The notes under the pieces: model-generated | The model's database searches: none | The model's input: only the letters and a program-made list of their open reading frames with translations | What the model was told of the DNA's origin: nothing | Part shown: positions 21,861 through 35,200 of the stretch, piece by piece | How the letters are laid out: each line of letters opens with the position of its first letter | Numbering within the stretch: the stretch's first letter is position 1 | Made by a program: the position numbers and the translations under genes | Assembly: GCA_024138015.1 (NCBI GenBank) | Contig: JAMXBB010000012.1 | Coordinates: 17,346,634-17,410,633 of the forward strand | Length of the DNA stretch: 64,000 bases | Direction of reading: 5' to 3' | From: Lumnitzera littorea | Lineage: Eukaryota; Streptophyta; Magnoliopsida; Myrtales; Combretaceae

Positions 21861-22902
21861 CTAATGTCCATGCCCATGGCCATCTGAATGATCTTCATGA
21901 CCTTCCCAAGGATGCCGCCAACCCTAAAACATAGCAAAATCCAGAATCAGCCTTAATATCAGAAGGAAATGTCTAAAATGACTCTAAGGTTCCAAGAAGC
22001 CCAGAAATTGACTACTCTTACCAGTACTACAGGACCATCTTGCTTAGCCCTATAGAGAACCCAGAACCTGAAAAATCCAACTTATCAATCAACTTGGAAA
22101 AAACAGAGTAACTATGTTTGACCAAGAAAGAAGTAAGAGATCTTTGTCTTCAACACAGACTTGCAAAAGATAAAATTCCTTGTGACTTTATTGTTTAATC
22201 ATAACCACATTTTCCACCAGAATTTCACAATTATACACATAATGCCTCTTCCCATAAGGTCAAATGACAGAGTTCCTATGCTCTCAGTGACAGGAATCAA
22301 ACTTAGTCCCAACTTACTTTGCTTATAAAAGAGAAGCAAAAACCAAATTTCCATTCACTTTTTTTCTGGTTAACCAGACAGACACGATCATAGCTACGTC
22401 AATATGCAGGTGATCTCGAGGATGGCCCAAATATGAAACGGATACAGGACCTAGCGTAACTTATTATGAGACTTTCTGCATTGTGTTGCTGAAGCCAAAC
22501 AATGGAACCAGAAACCTATTAACGGATGGGAACATATTCCAACAATTTCACAAACTAGCAAAACTTCCAACGGAATCTGGATTACATTGCAATAGTGTTT
22601 CAGTTAGGCAAAACTTTCACTAATCAGAAATCGTAAATAGGCTATTGAAAACTCAATTTAGTCAAATTGAAATCTCCACACTGAGTTGACTAGTCTTACT
22701 GAATCACATCATGAGAAACAATGCAGACAGATCAAAGACACTATATCGAGTGAAAAGATGCGAAATTTGAGTAGTTAAGAAAGAACATATACCACATAAT
22801 GGCACACAAGCCTTTTCCGGTGACAGTATGCCATCGCTTTGGATGGTGCAATGTGAAAACCTTGGACGTTGTACTTCCTTCATGGCCTCCTCCTCCCCCC
22901 AT
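21861..22902 (-). CDS. NDUFB2: NADH dehydrogenase 1 beta subcomplex subunit 2, plant type (72 aa, 3 exons)
   Basis: Small accessory subunit of mitochondrial respiratory complex I, in the inner-membrane arm; accessory, not catalytic. Exons on the minus strand: 22902-22793 (110 nt), 22067-22022 (46 nt) and 21923-21861 (63 nt), with GT donors at 22792-22791 and 22021-22020 and AG acceptors directly before exons 2 and 3. Spliced length is 219 nt, 72 residues plus stop. The protein starts MGGGGGHEG, continues HHPKRWHTVTGKGLCAIMWFW (residues 19-39, with a short hydrophobic stretch), then VLYRAKQDGPVVLGWRHPWE (40-59), and ends in a histidine/glycine-rich tail (GHEDHSDGHGHGH). This matches the conserved plant NDUFB2 form over its whole length. 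The first intron is about 725 bp and the second about 98 bp. The 5' leader holds a (CT)n(CA)n tract just before the ATG. Frame and splice sites are intact, so the gene is probably functional. Confidence 0.92.
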
Positions 22903-22905
22903 CTT

Positions 22906-22910
<5 letters not shown>

Positions 22911-22967
<57 letters not shown>
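22911..22967. repeat. Compound (TG)n(AG)n microsatellite in the NDUFB2 leader
   Basis: Fifteen TG units followed by about thirteen AG units, read on the transcribed minus strand as (CT)n(CA)n ending 8 nt before the NDUFB2 start codon. CT-rich leaders are common in plant housekeeping genes. Confidence 0.85.
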
Positions 22968-23868
22968 ACAGGAATTGGAACTACGGAGCCACAGACGGCG
23001 GATGAGAGTCAATTCTGAGTGTGAACCGACCGGTCTATTCGGTCTGAACAACTGAATCGTCGATTTTCTCAATTGAAATCGAACGCCAAGATCTCGTGGA
23101 CGTCTCTCCGGCTACCGGACCGTTAGTTCTTTTCTTGTTGTTTTATGACCCTTAAATTTCAATTTTCATGACTCATGTGACTCGTTAAGTCGCTACTCCA
23201 AATTTTCACTAAATTTCATGTTAGTAAATTTACGAGGGTTAGAGACTCGTCGTCTCCTTAAACGATTGATATTTATATCACAAAATACAATAGTATTAAG
23301 TTTTATTCACCAATTATATATTGTGATATATCAATAATTTTTAAAATTGGCAACCTCCCTTATGGATTTTTAAAAATATGTAATGAAATATGTCATATAA
23401 ATAAATATTAATTTTCATTTTTTCTGATAAATTTTAGTTATGAGATTATCTACATAAAAGTTTTATCATCGTCATTCAAAACTCAAATAATGAAGAAGTC
23501 ATTGTATAAGACTATACGAGGCATTATGTAAACATAAAAGGTTATTATAATCTTTCAGTTTCAATGCTCAAATGAAAAGGTCGTTCATTTTATAAGACAT
23601 AAGTACAAATAATATATATATATATATAGATATACATATATAAAAACTTCTTTTCTTTTAGAAAAATTCTCCATTCTCGCTATATGATATACGCGAATGC
23701 TAAAAAGGAGACAAAGTTTCTTAAAGAGCGTAGCAAAACTGAGAAAAATTTAAGTAATAAAATCAGACACATCTAATACTAAATTCTAGGCATTTGGAAT
23801 TATTATTTATATAAATTATTCAGCAGTTAACTTTCGCAACCCCACTTTGTTTGTTTCATCGAAAACCT
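22968..23868. other. 5' region of NDUFB2, then gene-free DNA
   Basis: 22968-23130 is less AT-rich than its surroundings and is probably the 5' leader and proximal promoter of NDUFB2 on the minus strand. It includes an imperfect palindrome, GACCGAATAGACCGGTCGGTTC, read on the minus strand. No TATA box was clear. The rest is AT-rich with an AT/TATA run near 23612-23640 and no gene. Confidence 0.4.
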
Positions 23869-24956
23869 CCTGCAAATGGAAAATATTTTCTATTAAAGTA
23901 TTTTCTTGAAAATTATATATTTTCATACATTTGATTATTCTTACGAAAAGGTATTAAAAAGAATTTTTCTTTGTTTGACATGAATTTTATTTGAAATATT
24001 TTGAGTTATTATCTTGATTTATATTTAATTTTATCACTTTTTACAATTATATATTTAAAATTTTAATTTATCTAATCATATACTTAATTAAAGATTTAAT
24101 TGTTACAGTATATACTTTTATTAACTCAAATTCATAATATTAGTCCATTCAACACAATTTACTAACATGATTGCTACCCATAGCTTTAGGGGGCTTACCC
24201 GACTACCCATAAGTGGCCACTGATTACCCCTTATGAAACTATGAGTTAATATCCACTTAAAAAATATAAGTTATGCGTAATAACTCTCTATGGGTGTTTA
24301 CAACCTTATGAGGGTTACATAAATCACCAAAAGCCATCCGTAGCAAATCGTACTAATTGGATTAACAATATAAATGGGAGTTAATTGAAGTGTAAATTAT
24401 AACAAGTAAATTTTTAAGTAAATATATAATTAAATAAATTGAAATTTTAAATATATAATTTCAAAAAGTGATAAGATTGAGGTGTACACCATGATATTAC
24501 CTCAATTATTTTTATGCTTAAATAAAATATCATTAGTATATTCTCATGAGCATAGTAAAGCCTTTTATGCAAAAGTATAACATGTGGATTGATTTTTAAT
24601 ATTCATTATTACAACCTCTTTGAGCTTATATTTTAAAATTTTATTAACAAGCATTTTGAGTTTTTTTCCATTAAAGACCCTTTATATATATAATTTATAG
24701 GTTAATCTTAACAAAAAAAAAAATCAAGTAAATTTTACTTTTCAAAAGTTGAAAAACTTATAGAAAGTAGTTCGAAAAATGACTTTTCATTTTTAAAGGT
24801 ATAAGTCATTTTCTTGGAAAACGTTAAGATTTTCCCAATAAACTGAATATGTTTTCTCTTGTAAGGGAAAATGTTTCATATTTAAAAGACTATTTTCAGT
24901 CTAACAAATAAAGAAAAATAAAGAAAATACTTTCTGAAAAATATTTTCGCTAAAAC
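23869..24956. mobile_element. Large imperfect inverted-repeat (foldback) element
   Basis: Left arm phrases, read forward from about 24025 (TATCACTTTTT, AATTATATATTTAAAA, TTAATTTAT, TTAATTG, GATTGCTACCCATAGCTTT), recur in the same order on the opposite strand from about 24475 back to 24330 (TATCACTTTTTGAAATTATA to GATTTGCTACGGATGGCTTT). Arms are about 150-170 bp around a core of about 170 bp. Outer ends also mirror each other loosely (GGAAAATATTTTC near 23878 and GAAAATATTTTTC read backward from 24952). No coding sequence. This is a non-autonomous, possibly Mutator-like or foldback element; class and exact ends are uncertain. Confidence 0.5.
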
Positions 24957-27662
24957 AATGTCGATATTCAAGTTGTTGGGTATAAAGAAAATTTAAATAG
25001 AAATATTTGCAACATTTTGATAAAAGAATTTCTTTACTTGTTTAGTTAGAAAATAAATTAACTTTTGTTTTAGTTTATAATCACCATTAATTAGGCACTG
25101 GTTTCTTCTTTTTTAACTTTATGTGGCAACTTTAAGTACTATAATATAATAAAGGTTGAAAAAACAAGAAATCCAATAGTGTTTTGAAATTGAGTACTAA
25201 AATGTTGATTTTGTATACATGATAATCAAATTTTTGAATAATGCTATGATAGCACGTAGATTTTTGTCTGAGAGTTAAATAGATCAAATCTAATCATCCA
25301 ATTTGAATCATTGGTTAAGTAGGTGAACCATCACCACCCATTTAATAAACGAGCCAGTTTATCATAGCGTAGCCTGTCTAAGTTAGTGAATTAGATGAGC
25401 CGACTTATTAACTAACCCATTTCTATGTTTTGATAGATTAATTAGGCCAACACAATCCATTTAACTTATTTATGCATTTTAGTGAGTTATATGGCCTAAT
25501 TCACGGCCTACTAACAATAAATTTTATTTTTTTTTAAATTGAACAAAATGAGAAGGTCACAATGGCAATACATTGTTACGTAGCAGCATGATAAGTCGAC
25601 TAGACATGTTTTTTCCCTAACATAGATATTATAATTGTAATATTTTGTATAATATGGATAATATAAAATGATGGAAGGAGTAAAAAATGGTACCAATTAC
25701 CAACGAGGAAGATAGAAAGACTTAGAAAGGAAAGTAATAAAGAAGGATAAGGAGGAAGAGATGATCAATGATCATATGCATCTAGGTTAAGCTACATTGA
25801 ATTTTTGAAAAAAAAAAAAAAAAAGTTCTTTAGATTGGTGGGTCATCCGATGAATAGATTTACCCATTATAACTTATCAGTTAAATTGATTAGACTTATT
25901 TAGCCTATTTTTTAAATACGTCGAAATATTTAATCATAATTAACTTTAAACAAGTTAAACAAGCCAATCCGTAAACATACGGCATTAATAGTTTAGAAAC
26001 TTTCTTAAAATTAGGATGATTATGACGTAGATATACTGAACATGGATAGAGCAACACATGATTAATGAATAGAAGCACTAAAATAACACGAGTTATAGAG
26101 CAGAAGTAGTGCAATATCTATATTTTTGAAGTCTCTCGTTTGTTAAAGCTGCATATTTAAAAATCTTTTCTCATATGATTGTTACCGTTCTTCTTAACAT
26201 AGAGAGAAGCATCAGGGTATGACTTATATGAATCAAGAAATTGCAGATTTGGAAGATATGTCACTTCAATTTCAATGTACTAAAAGGAATTATTTTCCTC
26301 TAATCAGCATGTTTTTCTTAATTCTGGAGAGAAGCTGGTTGTTAGTGAAAGATGACTTTCTATCGAAATTATGAGATTATCTTTTTTATATTAAAAAAGA
26401 AAAGAATTTCCTGCTCTATCAATTTATTAGAAAGTAATTGTGATTTAAAACAAATCAAACACCCTCAAATTTTGATGATGTGTCAAAATATACTTGTGTT
26501 ACGTGTGTAGGTGAAATATCAAAAGTTTTGAACAAATAAGTTTATAATATTTTGAAATCTTCTGGTATGGCTTTCATTAGAACAATAATTAAGATATTCT
26601 AAAATTTTATTATCATATTCTCTAGATCATTGAAAAATATTTTAACATAAACCCAAAAGTATTTATAGTTAAATTTATTTCATTTAATTTTAGAATAAAA
26701 TTTTAAAATTTTTAGTTATTACAAGCTTTCAAGAAGATTGGTAAACCTGACTTATCTACATCTTCCATTAAGCTCAAATTCTTCACAATTGTCACATTTC
26801 TAACTAGTTCCTACAGGAAAATTTTGTCAAAAGAGCAATATACAAGAAAAGATGAAATAAAACAAAATAACTCTAAATATTTTTCAATTTCTGAAGTTGT
26901 CGCAATAATGTGTATTCCGAGATGTTTATTTAATATCTAGTTATGCTTTGGGATGGTTCATCTAGCAAATTTTATGCTTTCCCGATCTGCTTTAAATCAC
27001 GTTCAAGAAAAGACTGAAAATGAGGAGAAAAAGGCAAGATGTCACTTGTCTCGTTCGTTTTCTCTCAACGGACGAGAGATCGGTTATATATGGTAATTTT
27101 TATGATATTGAGTTAGATAAAAAATTTTATTTTATATTTAATTTGTAACTTTATTTGGTGATTAGGTAAAATGTTTAAATTTTTTTATCTCACTTACACC
27201 ATGATACAAAAATAAAACTCATTAAAAAAATACAAAAATATTTTATATTATAAAAAATACTTATCTATATTATAATATTGAGTTAATTAATATTATTTTT
27301 ATTAAATATTATAAAAAATAATTTATTATATAATATAAATAATTAATTTTGTAATAGCTAGTAATCTATATTTTTTTATTTAATATTATATATCATTTGT
27401 TTAATTATATAAATTTAATAATCCACTCAGATCATAGTTTAAATAATCTAAAAATATAATTAAAATAATATTGAGGATATAAATATCAAAATATAATAAC
27501 GAGTCCAATATTTATATATTACAAATAACGGATAACACAAAATTTTATATTTAATATTATACAAACTAAATATAATATAATAAGCTTATATTGTCTAATC
27601 ATCTTTATATTTAGTCTATCTAATTCTCTTTATCTAATCTAATCCTTACAACCAAATGCTAT
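24957..27662. other. AT-rich gene-free stretch
   Basis: Very AT-rich. 25260-25510 and 25855-25980 contain degenerate (A)CCCATTTAA / GAGCC phrases typical of the hAT-like repeats elsewhere in this window. 27100-27660 is almost pure A/T. No gene, RNA or strong regulatory signal recognised. Confidence 0.5.
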
Positions 27663-30600
27663 CTAAGTATAAGAAGGTAAACATAGGAAAAAAAAAATTA
27701 TCAAATTTAGGTTGAGCACTCATTGCTTTCACCCACATAACTTCTTGGTTTATGGTATCCATACTTAGTAGCAATACTTGATTTCTAAGTGCATTTGTAA
27801 GTATTTATAAATCTCGTGAATTTAGCTATTTAAGAATAAAATTGAACTCTAATATTGTAGATAACTTTATAAGTCAATAAGGTTGAGTAAGATAAATATT
27901 TGATTAAATTATGAAATCGAATATATTATAAGTAATAAAAACCCTAAAATTTTGATTAAAACTTTAATCGCATACAAAATAAAAATAAAAAACCTAAACC
28001 TTATGTACGCATAAATACTCAAAATTGAACTCAAACTTGATAAAAACCTTAAAACTATAATTTTAAACTTATAAAATGAATAAATTTACTCTAATAGTAA
28101 TAAAACCTTAAATGAATATAATTATCAATCAATACGCGTAATCGCATAAAATTATTAATGAACGCGTTGAGATAACTTTTAAATATTATAAACGTAACAG
28201 ATAACGATTTAATTAATAAATTTTATAAAATTTCAATATTATTTTATAATCACTAAATTTATAATTTTTATATTTAGAAAAGTCTAATATTTTTATTTTT
28301 ATTTTTTCTTTTTCCTTTGCTTTTTTTTTTCTTTCCTTATTTTTTTTCTAAGTATAAGAAGGTAAACATAGGAAAAAAAAATTATCAAATTTAGGTTGAG
28401 CACTCATTGCTTACACCCACATTGGTTTATGGTGTCCATACTTAGTAGCAAGGCCTGATTTTTAAGTGCATTATGTAAGTATTTATAAATCCCGTGAATT
28501 TAGCTATTTAAGAATAAAATTGAACTCTAATATTATAGAAAACTTTATGAGTCAATAAGATTAAGTAAAATAAAATTTTTATTAAATTATGAAATCGAAT
28601 ATATTATAAGTAATAAAAACCTTAAAATTTTGATCGAAACCTTAATCGCATACAAAATAAAAATAAAAAACCTAAACTTTATGTACGCATAAATATCCAA
28701 AATTGAACTCAAACTTGATAAAATCCTTAAAACTGTAACTTGAAACTTATAAAATGAATAAATTTACTCTAATAGTAATAAAACCCTAAATGAATATAAT
28801 TATCGATCAATACGCGTAATCGCGTAAAATTATTAACAAACGCGTTGAGATAACTTTTAAATATTATAAACGTAATGGGTAGCAATTTAATTAATAAATT
28901 TTATAAAATTTCAATATTATTTCATAATCACTAAATTTATAATTTTTATATTTAGAAAAGTCTAATATTTTTATTTTTATTTTTTCTTTTTCCTTTGCTT
29001 TTTTTTTTCTTTCCTTATTTTTTTTCTAAGTATAAGAAGGTAAACATAGGAAAAAAAAATTATCAAATTTAGGTTGAGCACTCATTGCTTACACCCACAT
29101 TGGTTTATGGTGTCCATACTTAGTAGCAAGGCCTGATTTTTAAGTGCATTATGTAAGTATTTATAAATCCCGTGAATTTAGCTATTTAAGAATAAAATTG
29201 AACTCTAATATTATAGAAAACTTTATGAGTCAATAAGATTAAGTAAAATAAAATTTTTATTAAATTATGAAATCGAATATATTATAAGTAATAAAAACCT
29301 TAAAATTTTGATCGAAACCTTAATCGCATACAAAATAAAAATAAAAAACCTAAACTTTATGTACGCATAAATATCCAAAATTGAACTCAAACTTGATAAA
29401 ATCCTTAAAACTGTAACTTGAAACTTATAAAATGAATAAATTTACTCTAATAGTAATAAAACCCTAAATGAATATAATTATCGATCAATACGCGTAATCG
29501 CGTAAAATTATTAACAAACGCGTTGAGATAACTTTTAAATATTATAAACGTAATGGGTAGCAATTTAATTAATAAATTTTATAAAATTTCAATATTATTT
29601 CATAATCACTAAATTTATAATTTTTATATTTAGAAAAGTCTAATATTTTTATTTTTATTTTTTCTTTTTCCTTTGCTTTTTTTTTTCTTTCCTTATTTTT
29701 TTTCTAAGTATAAGAAGGTAAACATAGGAAAAAAAAATTATCAAATTTAGGTTGAGCACTCATTGCTTACACCCACATTGGTTTATGGTGTCCATACTTA
29801 GTAGCAAGGCCTGATTTTTAAGTGCATTATGTAAGTATTTATAAATCCCGTGAATTTAGCTATTTAAGAATAAAATTGAACTCTAATATTATAGAAAACT
29901 TTATGAGTCAATAAGATTAAGTAAAATAAAATTTTTATTAAATTATGAAATCGAATATATTATAAGTAATAAAAACCTTAAAATTTTGATCGAAACCTTA
30001 ATCGCATACAAAATAAAAATAAAAAACCTAAACTTTATGTACGCATAAATATCCAAAATTGAACTCAAACTTGATAAAATCCTTAAAACTGTAACTTGAA
30101 ACTTATAAAATGAATAAATTTACTCTAATAGTAATAAAACCCTAAATGAATATAATTATCGATCAATACGCGTAATCGCGTAAAATTATTAACAAACGCG
30201 TTGAGATAACTTTTAAATATTATAAACGTAATGGGTAGCAATTTAATTAATAAATTTTATAAAATTTCAATATTATTTCATAATCACTAAATTTATAATT
30301 TTTATATTTAGAAAAGTCTAATATTTTTATTTTTATTTTTTCTTTTTCCTTTGCTTTTTTTTTTCTTTCCTTATTTTTTTTCTAAGTATAAGAAGGTAAA
30401 CATAGGAAAAAAAAATTATCAAATTTAGGTTGAGCACTCATTGCTTACACCCACATTGGTTTATGGTGTCCATACTTAGTAGCAAGGCCTGATTTTTAAG
30501 TGCATTATGTAAGTATTTATAAATCCCGTGAATTTAGCTATTTAAGAATAAAATTGAACTCTAATATTATAGAAAACTTTATGAGTCAATAAGATTAAGT

Positions 30601-32245
30601 AAAATAAAATTTTTATTAAATTATGAAATCGAATATATTATAAGTAATAAAAACCTTAAAATTTTGATCGAAACCTTAATCGCATACAAAATAAAAATAA
30701 AAAACCTAAACTTTATGTACGCATAAATATCCAAAATTGAACTCAAACTTGATAAAATCCTTAAAACTGTAACTTGAAACTTATAAAATGAATAAATTTA
30801 CTCTAATAGTAATAAAACCCTAAATGAATATAATTATCGATCAATACGCGTAATCGCGTAAAATTATTAACAAACGCGTTGAGATAACTTTTAAATATTA
30901 TAAACGTAATGGGTAGCAATTTAATTAATAAATTTTATAAAATTTCAATATTATTTCATAATCACTAAATTTATAATTTTTATATTTAGAAAAGTCTAAT
31001 ATTTTTATTTTTATTTTTTCTTTTTCCTTTGCTTTTTTTTTTCTTTCCTTATTTTTTTTCTAAGTATAAGAAGGTAAACATAGGAAAAAAAAATTATCAA
31101 ATTTAGGTTGAGCACTCATTGCTTACACCCACATTGGTTTATGGTGTCCATACTTAGTAGCAAGGCCTGATTTTTAAGTGCATTATGTAAGTATTTATAA
31201 ATCCCGTGAATTTAGCTATTTAAGAATAAAATTGAACTCTAATATTATAGAAAACTTTATGAGTCAATAAGATTAAGTAAAATAAAATTTTTATTAAATT
31301 ATGAAATCGAATATATTATAAGTAATAAAAACCTTAAAATTTTGATCGAAACCTTAATCGCATACAAAATAAAAATAAAAAACCTAAACTTTATGTACGC
31401 ATAAATATCCAAAATTGAACTCAAACTTGATAAAATCCTTAAAACTGTAACTTGAAACTTATAAAATGAATAAATTTACTCTAATAGTAATAAAACCCTA
31501 AATGAATATAATTATCGATCAATACGCGTAATCGCGTAAAATTATTAACAAACGCGTTGAGATAACTTTTAAATATTATAAACGTAATGGGTAGCAATTT
31601 AATTAATAAATTTTATAAAATTTCAATATTATTTCATAATCACTAAATTTATAATTTTTATATTTAGAAAAGTCTAATATTTTTATTTTTATTTTTTCTT
31701 TTTCCTTTGCTTTTTTTTTTCTTTCCTTATTTTTTTTCTAAGTATAAGAAGGTAAACATAGGAAAAAAAAATTATCAAATTTAGGTTGAGCACTCATTGC
31801 TTACACCCACATTGGTTTATGGTGTCCATACTTAGTAGCAAGGCCTGATTTTTAAGTGCATTATGTAAGTATTTATAAATCCCGTGAATTTAGCTATTTA
31901 AGAATAAAATTGAACTCTAATATTATAGAAAACTTTATGAGTCAATAAGATTAAGTAAAATAAAATTTTTATTAAATTATGAAATCGAATATATTATAAG
32001 TAATAAAAACCTTAAAATTTTGATCGAAACCTTAATCGCATACAAAATAAAAATAAAAAACCTAAACTTTATGTACGCATAAATATCCAAAATTGAACTC
32101 AAACTTGATAAAATCCTTAAAACTGTAACTTGAAACTTATAAAATGAATAAATTTACTCTAATAGTAATAAAACCCTAAATGAATATAATTATCGATCAA
32201 TACGCGTAATCGCGTAAAATTATTAACAAACGCGTTGAGATAACT
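27663..32245. repeat. 678-bp tandem repeat array, about 6.7 copies
   Basis: Unit starts (CTAAGTATAAGAAGGTAAAC) lie at 27663, 28348, 29026, 29704, 30382, 31060 and 31738. Spacing is exactly 678 bp from the second copy onward; the first copy is 685 bp and visibly diverged. Copies 2-6 and the partial seventh (508 bp, ending at an N) look identical by eye. Each unit is AT-rich, ends in a polypyrimidine tract of roughly 60-70 bp, and holds one CpG-rich island (ACGCGTAATCGCGTAA, then AACGCGTTGAG). No ORF. This is satellite-like DNA or a local tandem amplification. Confidence 0.95.
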
Positions 32246-32246
32246 N
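32246..32246. other. Ambiguous base / assembly gap at the array edge
   Basis: A single N sits exactly where repeat copy 7 stops matching the unit (unit continues TTTAAATATT; here AAAATTTCAA follows). It probably marks a gap or scaffold join, so the true array length and what follows it are uncertain. Confidence 0.9.
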
Positions 32247-35200
32247 AAAATTTCAAAATATAAAGTTTAGATATTTAGTAAATCATAAATATTTAAAGAA
32301 AATCTTAAAATAATAATTTATAATTATTTAAGTCAAAATAATAAATTTCATGATATTTTTACACCATAACGAAAAATGTGGGTTATAACATCCAAAATAG
32401 ATTTCACTATAAAAAAGTATATTAAAAAACGATAAAGATAAATTATAAATTCATAAAAATCAAAGTTAAAACAAAAAAGTTATATGTAATTGAAAATTTA
32501 AGACAAACTGAGAAAAATAGGTAGACGATTTAAGTTAAACTATATTTATACTATACTTAGGTTATTGTAGAAAATTAGGCAAATAGTGATAGATACTTAG
32601 TTAACTGGAAAACTTAGTTTTTCAAAATATTCATAAGCTTTATTATCTTTTAAGGTACCTAATTATCAAAAACTGGAAATCCTAAAGGACTGTAGAGTAA
32701 GCATTAACTCAGGTGAAGGGGTTATTATGATATGCTATCTGCTTACTATTTGTTATTTGTATGCTGCTTGTCAGTTGATATTGTTTGTTGATTAAATGAC
32801 TGATTGCTTTATGTGCTATCATCTGTATGATCACTTTTTTAAATTAATAAATATAACTATTCGACCAAAATAACTAATTATATTTATCACATGTCCGTGA
32901 CCCAATTGGTATATTAATAAAAAGTGCTAACTTTGTAAATTTTTTATAAAAGTATTTTTGGAAAAAACATTTTTTCAATCTTTAATATATTTTGTATGAT
33001 TTTTGTGAGAGCTCGTAATGTCTGTAAATGGTATTTTTATCATTAAGGTAAAGTTAGCATAACATTTTCAATTGATTATAAAATGACTCGCATATTTGTG
33101 CCCATGGGGTCTTAGATATATTTTGATAACGAGATAACTCACTTTAAGTAGCTGAGGAGCCTTAGATATGTTCGTTGAATTGCCTAAGTTGAGGTCCACC
33201 CATATTGATCGCTGTTCTCGACTAAAGTATTAGTCGAGTGTCGCTTAGAGAGATGGCATCTTTAAGCAACCTCATGTGGTTAAGATGAGATACTTTGTAT
33301 GAATAAGTACGGAGGATAATCAACGTATAGATGACGTAAATCTACATATTCCGTAGTTCTGGACTCCTATAGATGTGTTGCTTGCATTCATTGCATTTGT
33401 ATTCATTTTGTATGTAGATAACCTGCATATGTGTTACTAATGTTTAACAACTTGCTTAAACAGTAATGATGAAAAACGAACTCACCGATCCGTCGTTTAC
33501 TTATTCCCTTATAGTTTCTTTTACAGGTTCCTTTAAGCAGAAATTGGAGAAAATCTTAAAAGCAAAATGCAAACCGGAAATAAGTTTAATAATATTAAAA
33601 TTGATTGAAATATATATAATTGGTATAGAAACAATTGATGTAGAAAATATTTATATGATAAGATTATGTATAATATAGTGTTTCTTGTAAATTATTAAGT
33701 TATTTTACCTTATTTTAGCATTTAGTAGACAATACCGATTTTTTGTGATTCTAGTGGATTATAGATTATAGAATATCGAATATCCATAGTCATTTATATT
33801 TTATAATAAGTTAATTAATTGAAAATCGAAAACCTTAGTGATTAATTGTTTAGAATTTTGCAATTTCTGATTTATAAGATGGTTTTCGTATTATAGGTGT
33901 ACACGTGCTATAAAAATTTTAGGTAATCCTATTAGACTCCTTTTAAAATTATGACAGTATTAGCAATAGATTTTTCCTTCTTTTGGGATTTACAACCGCA
34001 AAATTTTAGTAGTAACTATTGTTATTATATATCACCGAAAATAAAACTATTGTTATTATAGCTTACAATACCATGATAATTAATACTTTTATTATGTTAT
34101 ATGATTCACTTATAATTTTCATTGCCGAGAATTATATGACCTGTAAAGTAACTTGTGGCACTGATGCCTGATATGGTATGTATCGTTTAAATTTTAGAGC
34201 GATTCAGTTTAGCTCCTAGGATATAGAGCACATATGATGAACTATTATGACAAGGGTACTCTTTCGGGTACGGTAGTTTGGCTTTGTAACTTGACATATT
34301 TTAGATAGTTCTCGAAATTATGGTTACAATGACATATCTGATACGAAATGAGGAGATTACCGATAATTGAATTTGATAAAAATGTACTACTGAAATATGC
34401 ATGGATAAGTTGTAGACACAGGTTGACTATAGGCTTTAATTTACATATGTTAGGCGGAGAGGGTGAAGTGTCTGTTTTGGCAGTAGACTTACTTACGTCA
34501 ATTCCAAATTGTTATGTTTGTAAGTTTTCACCATGAATATGATGACTTTTGACTTGCTTCCTCTATTGTTTCATACTCAGTTAATAATTATGATCACATA
34601 CGACCTAGCAGGAGTTTTACAGTTAAGTGAATTTCGATACTGAGTCATATATTATAATGGGGAACTTCTGAAATGATACTTTCTTTGACTGAAAATTGCG
34701 ACTTAGTTTGCTATATATAACTCATGCTTGGTTATTTAAGACACTAGTTGATGTATATGAAGAGATTTTAGATATTAGATTTTCACTCAAAAGAGAAAAA
34801 GATAGAGAGAAAGAGAGAGAGAGAGAGAGACTTTGGCAAAAGATAAATACGTGGTTTGAAAAGCTGGGTTATGAGTATACAAAATTGCATTAATCTGGAA
34901 GCTCTCCTTTTAGCCACTCGTCGTGGTCGACAAAGCCAACTTTAGTGGATATTGATTAGGCTAGCTAGGTTTTGACTCGACCAACTTTGTTGGATATTGG
35001 CTAGGCAAGATGGGTTTTAGACTAGGCCTTCGGACTTTGTATTTGGATGCCCAGTGATATTAATTAACCGACTATACACTAGGATTATGGTATTAGAGCA
35101 TGTCGAGTGTATCACTCTAACATGCATTCCCTACGTTGTTGCTTTAATGCAATATATTTATTGCCTTGTGTTGGCTACACTAGTTAGCAATCATACGCAT

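Noticed and set aside
21677..21937. 86-codon minus-strand frame over the last NDUFB2 exon
   Set aside because: It reads the last exon in the wrong frame and continues into the 3' UTR; the spliced gene explains the conservation.
28350..32245. Regular array considered as a CRISPR-like or rDNA spacer array
   Set aside because: Units are long, contiguous and spacer-free, the context is plant nuclear DNA, and no rRNA sequence is present.
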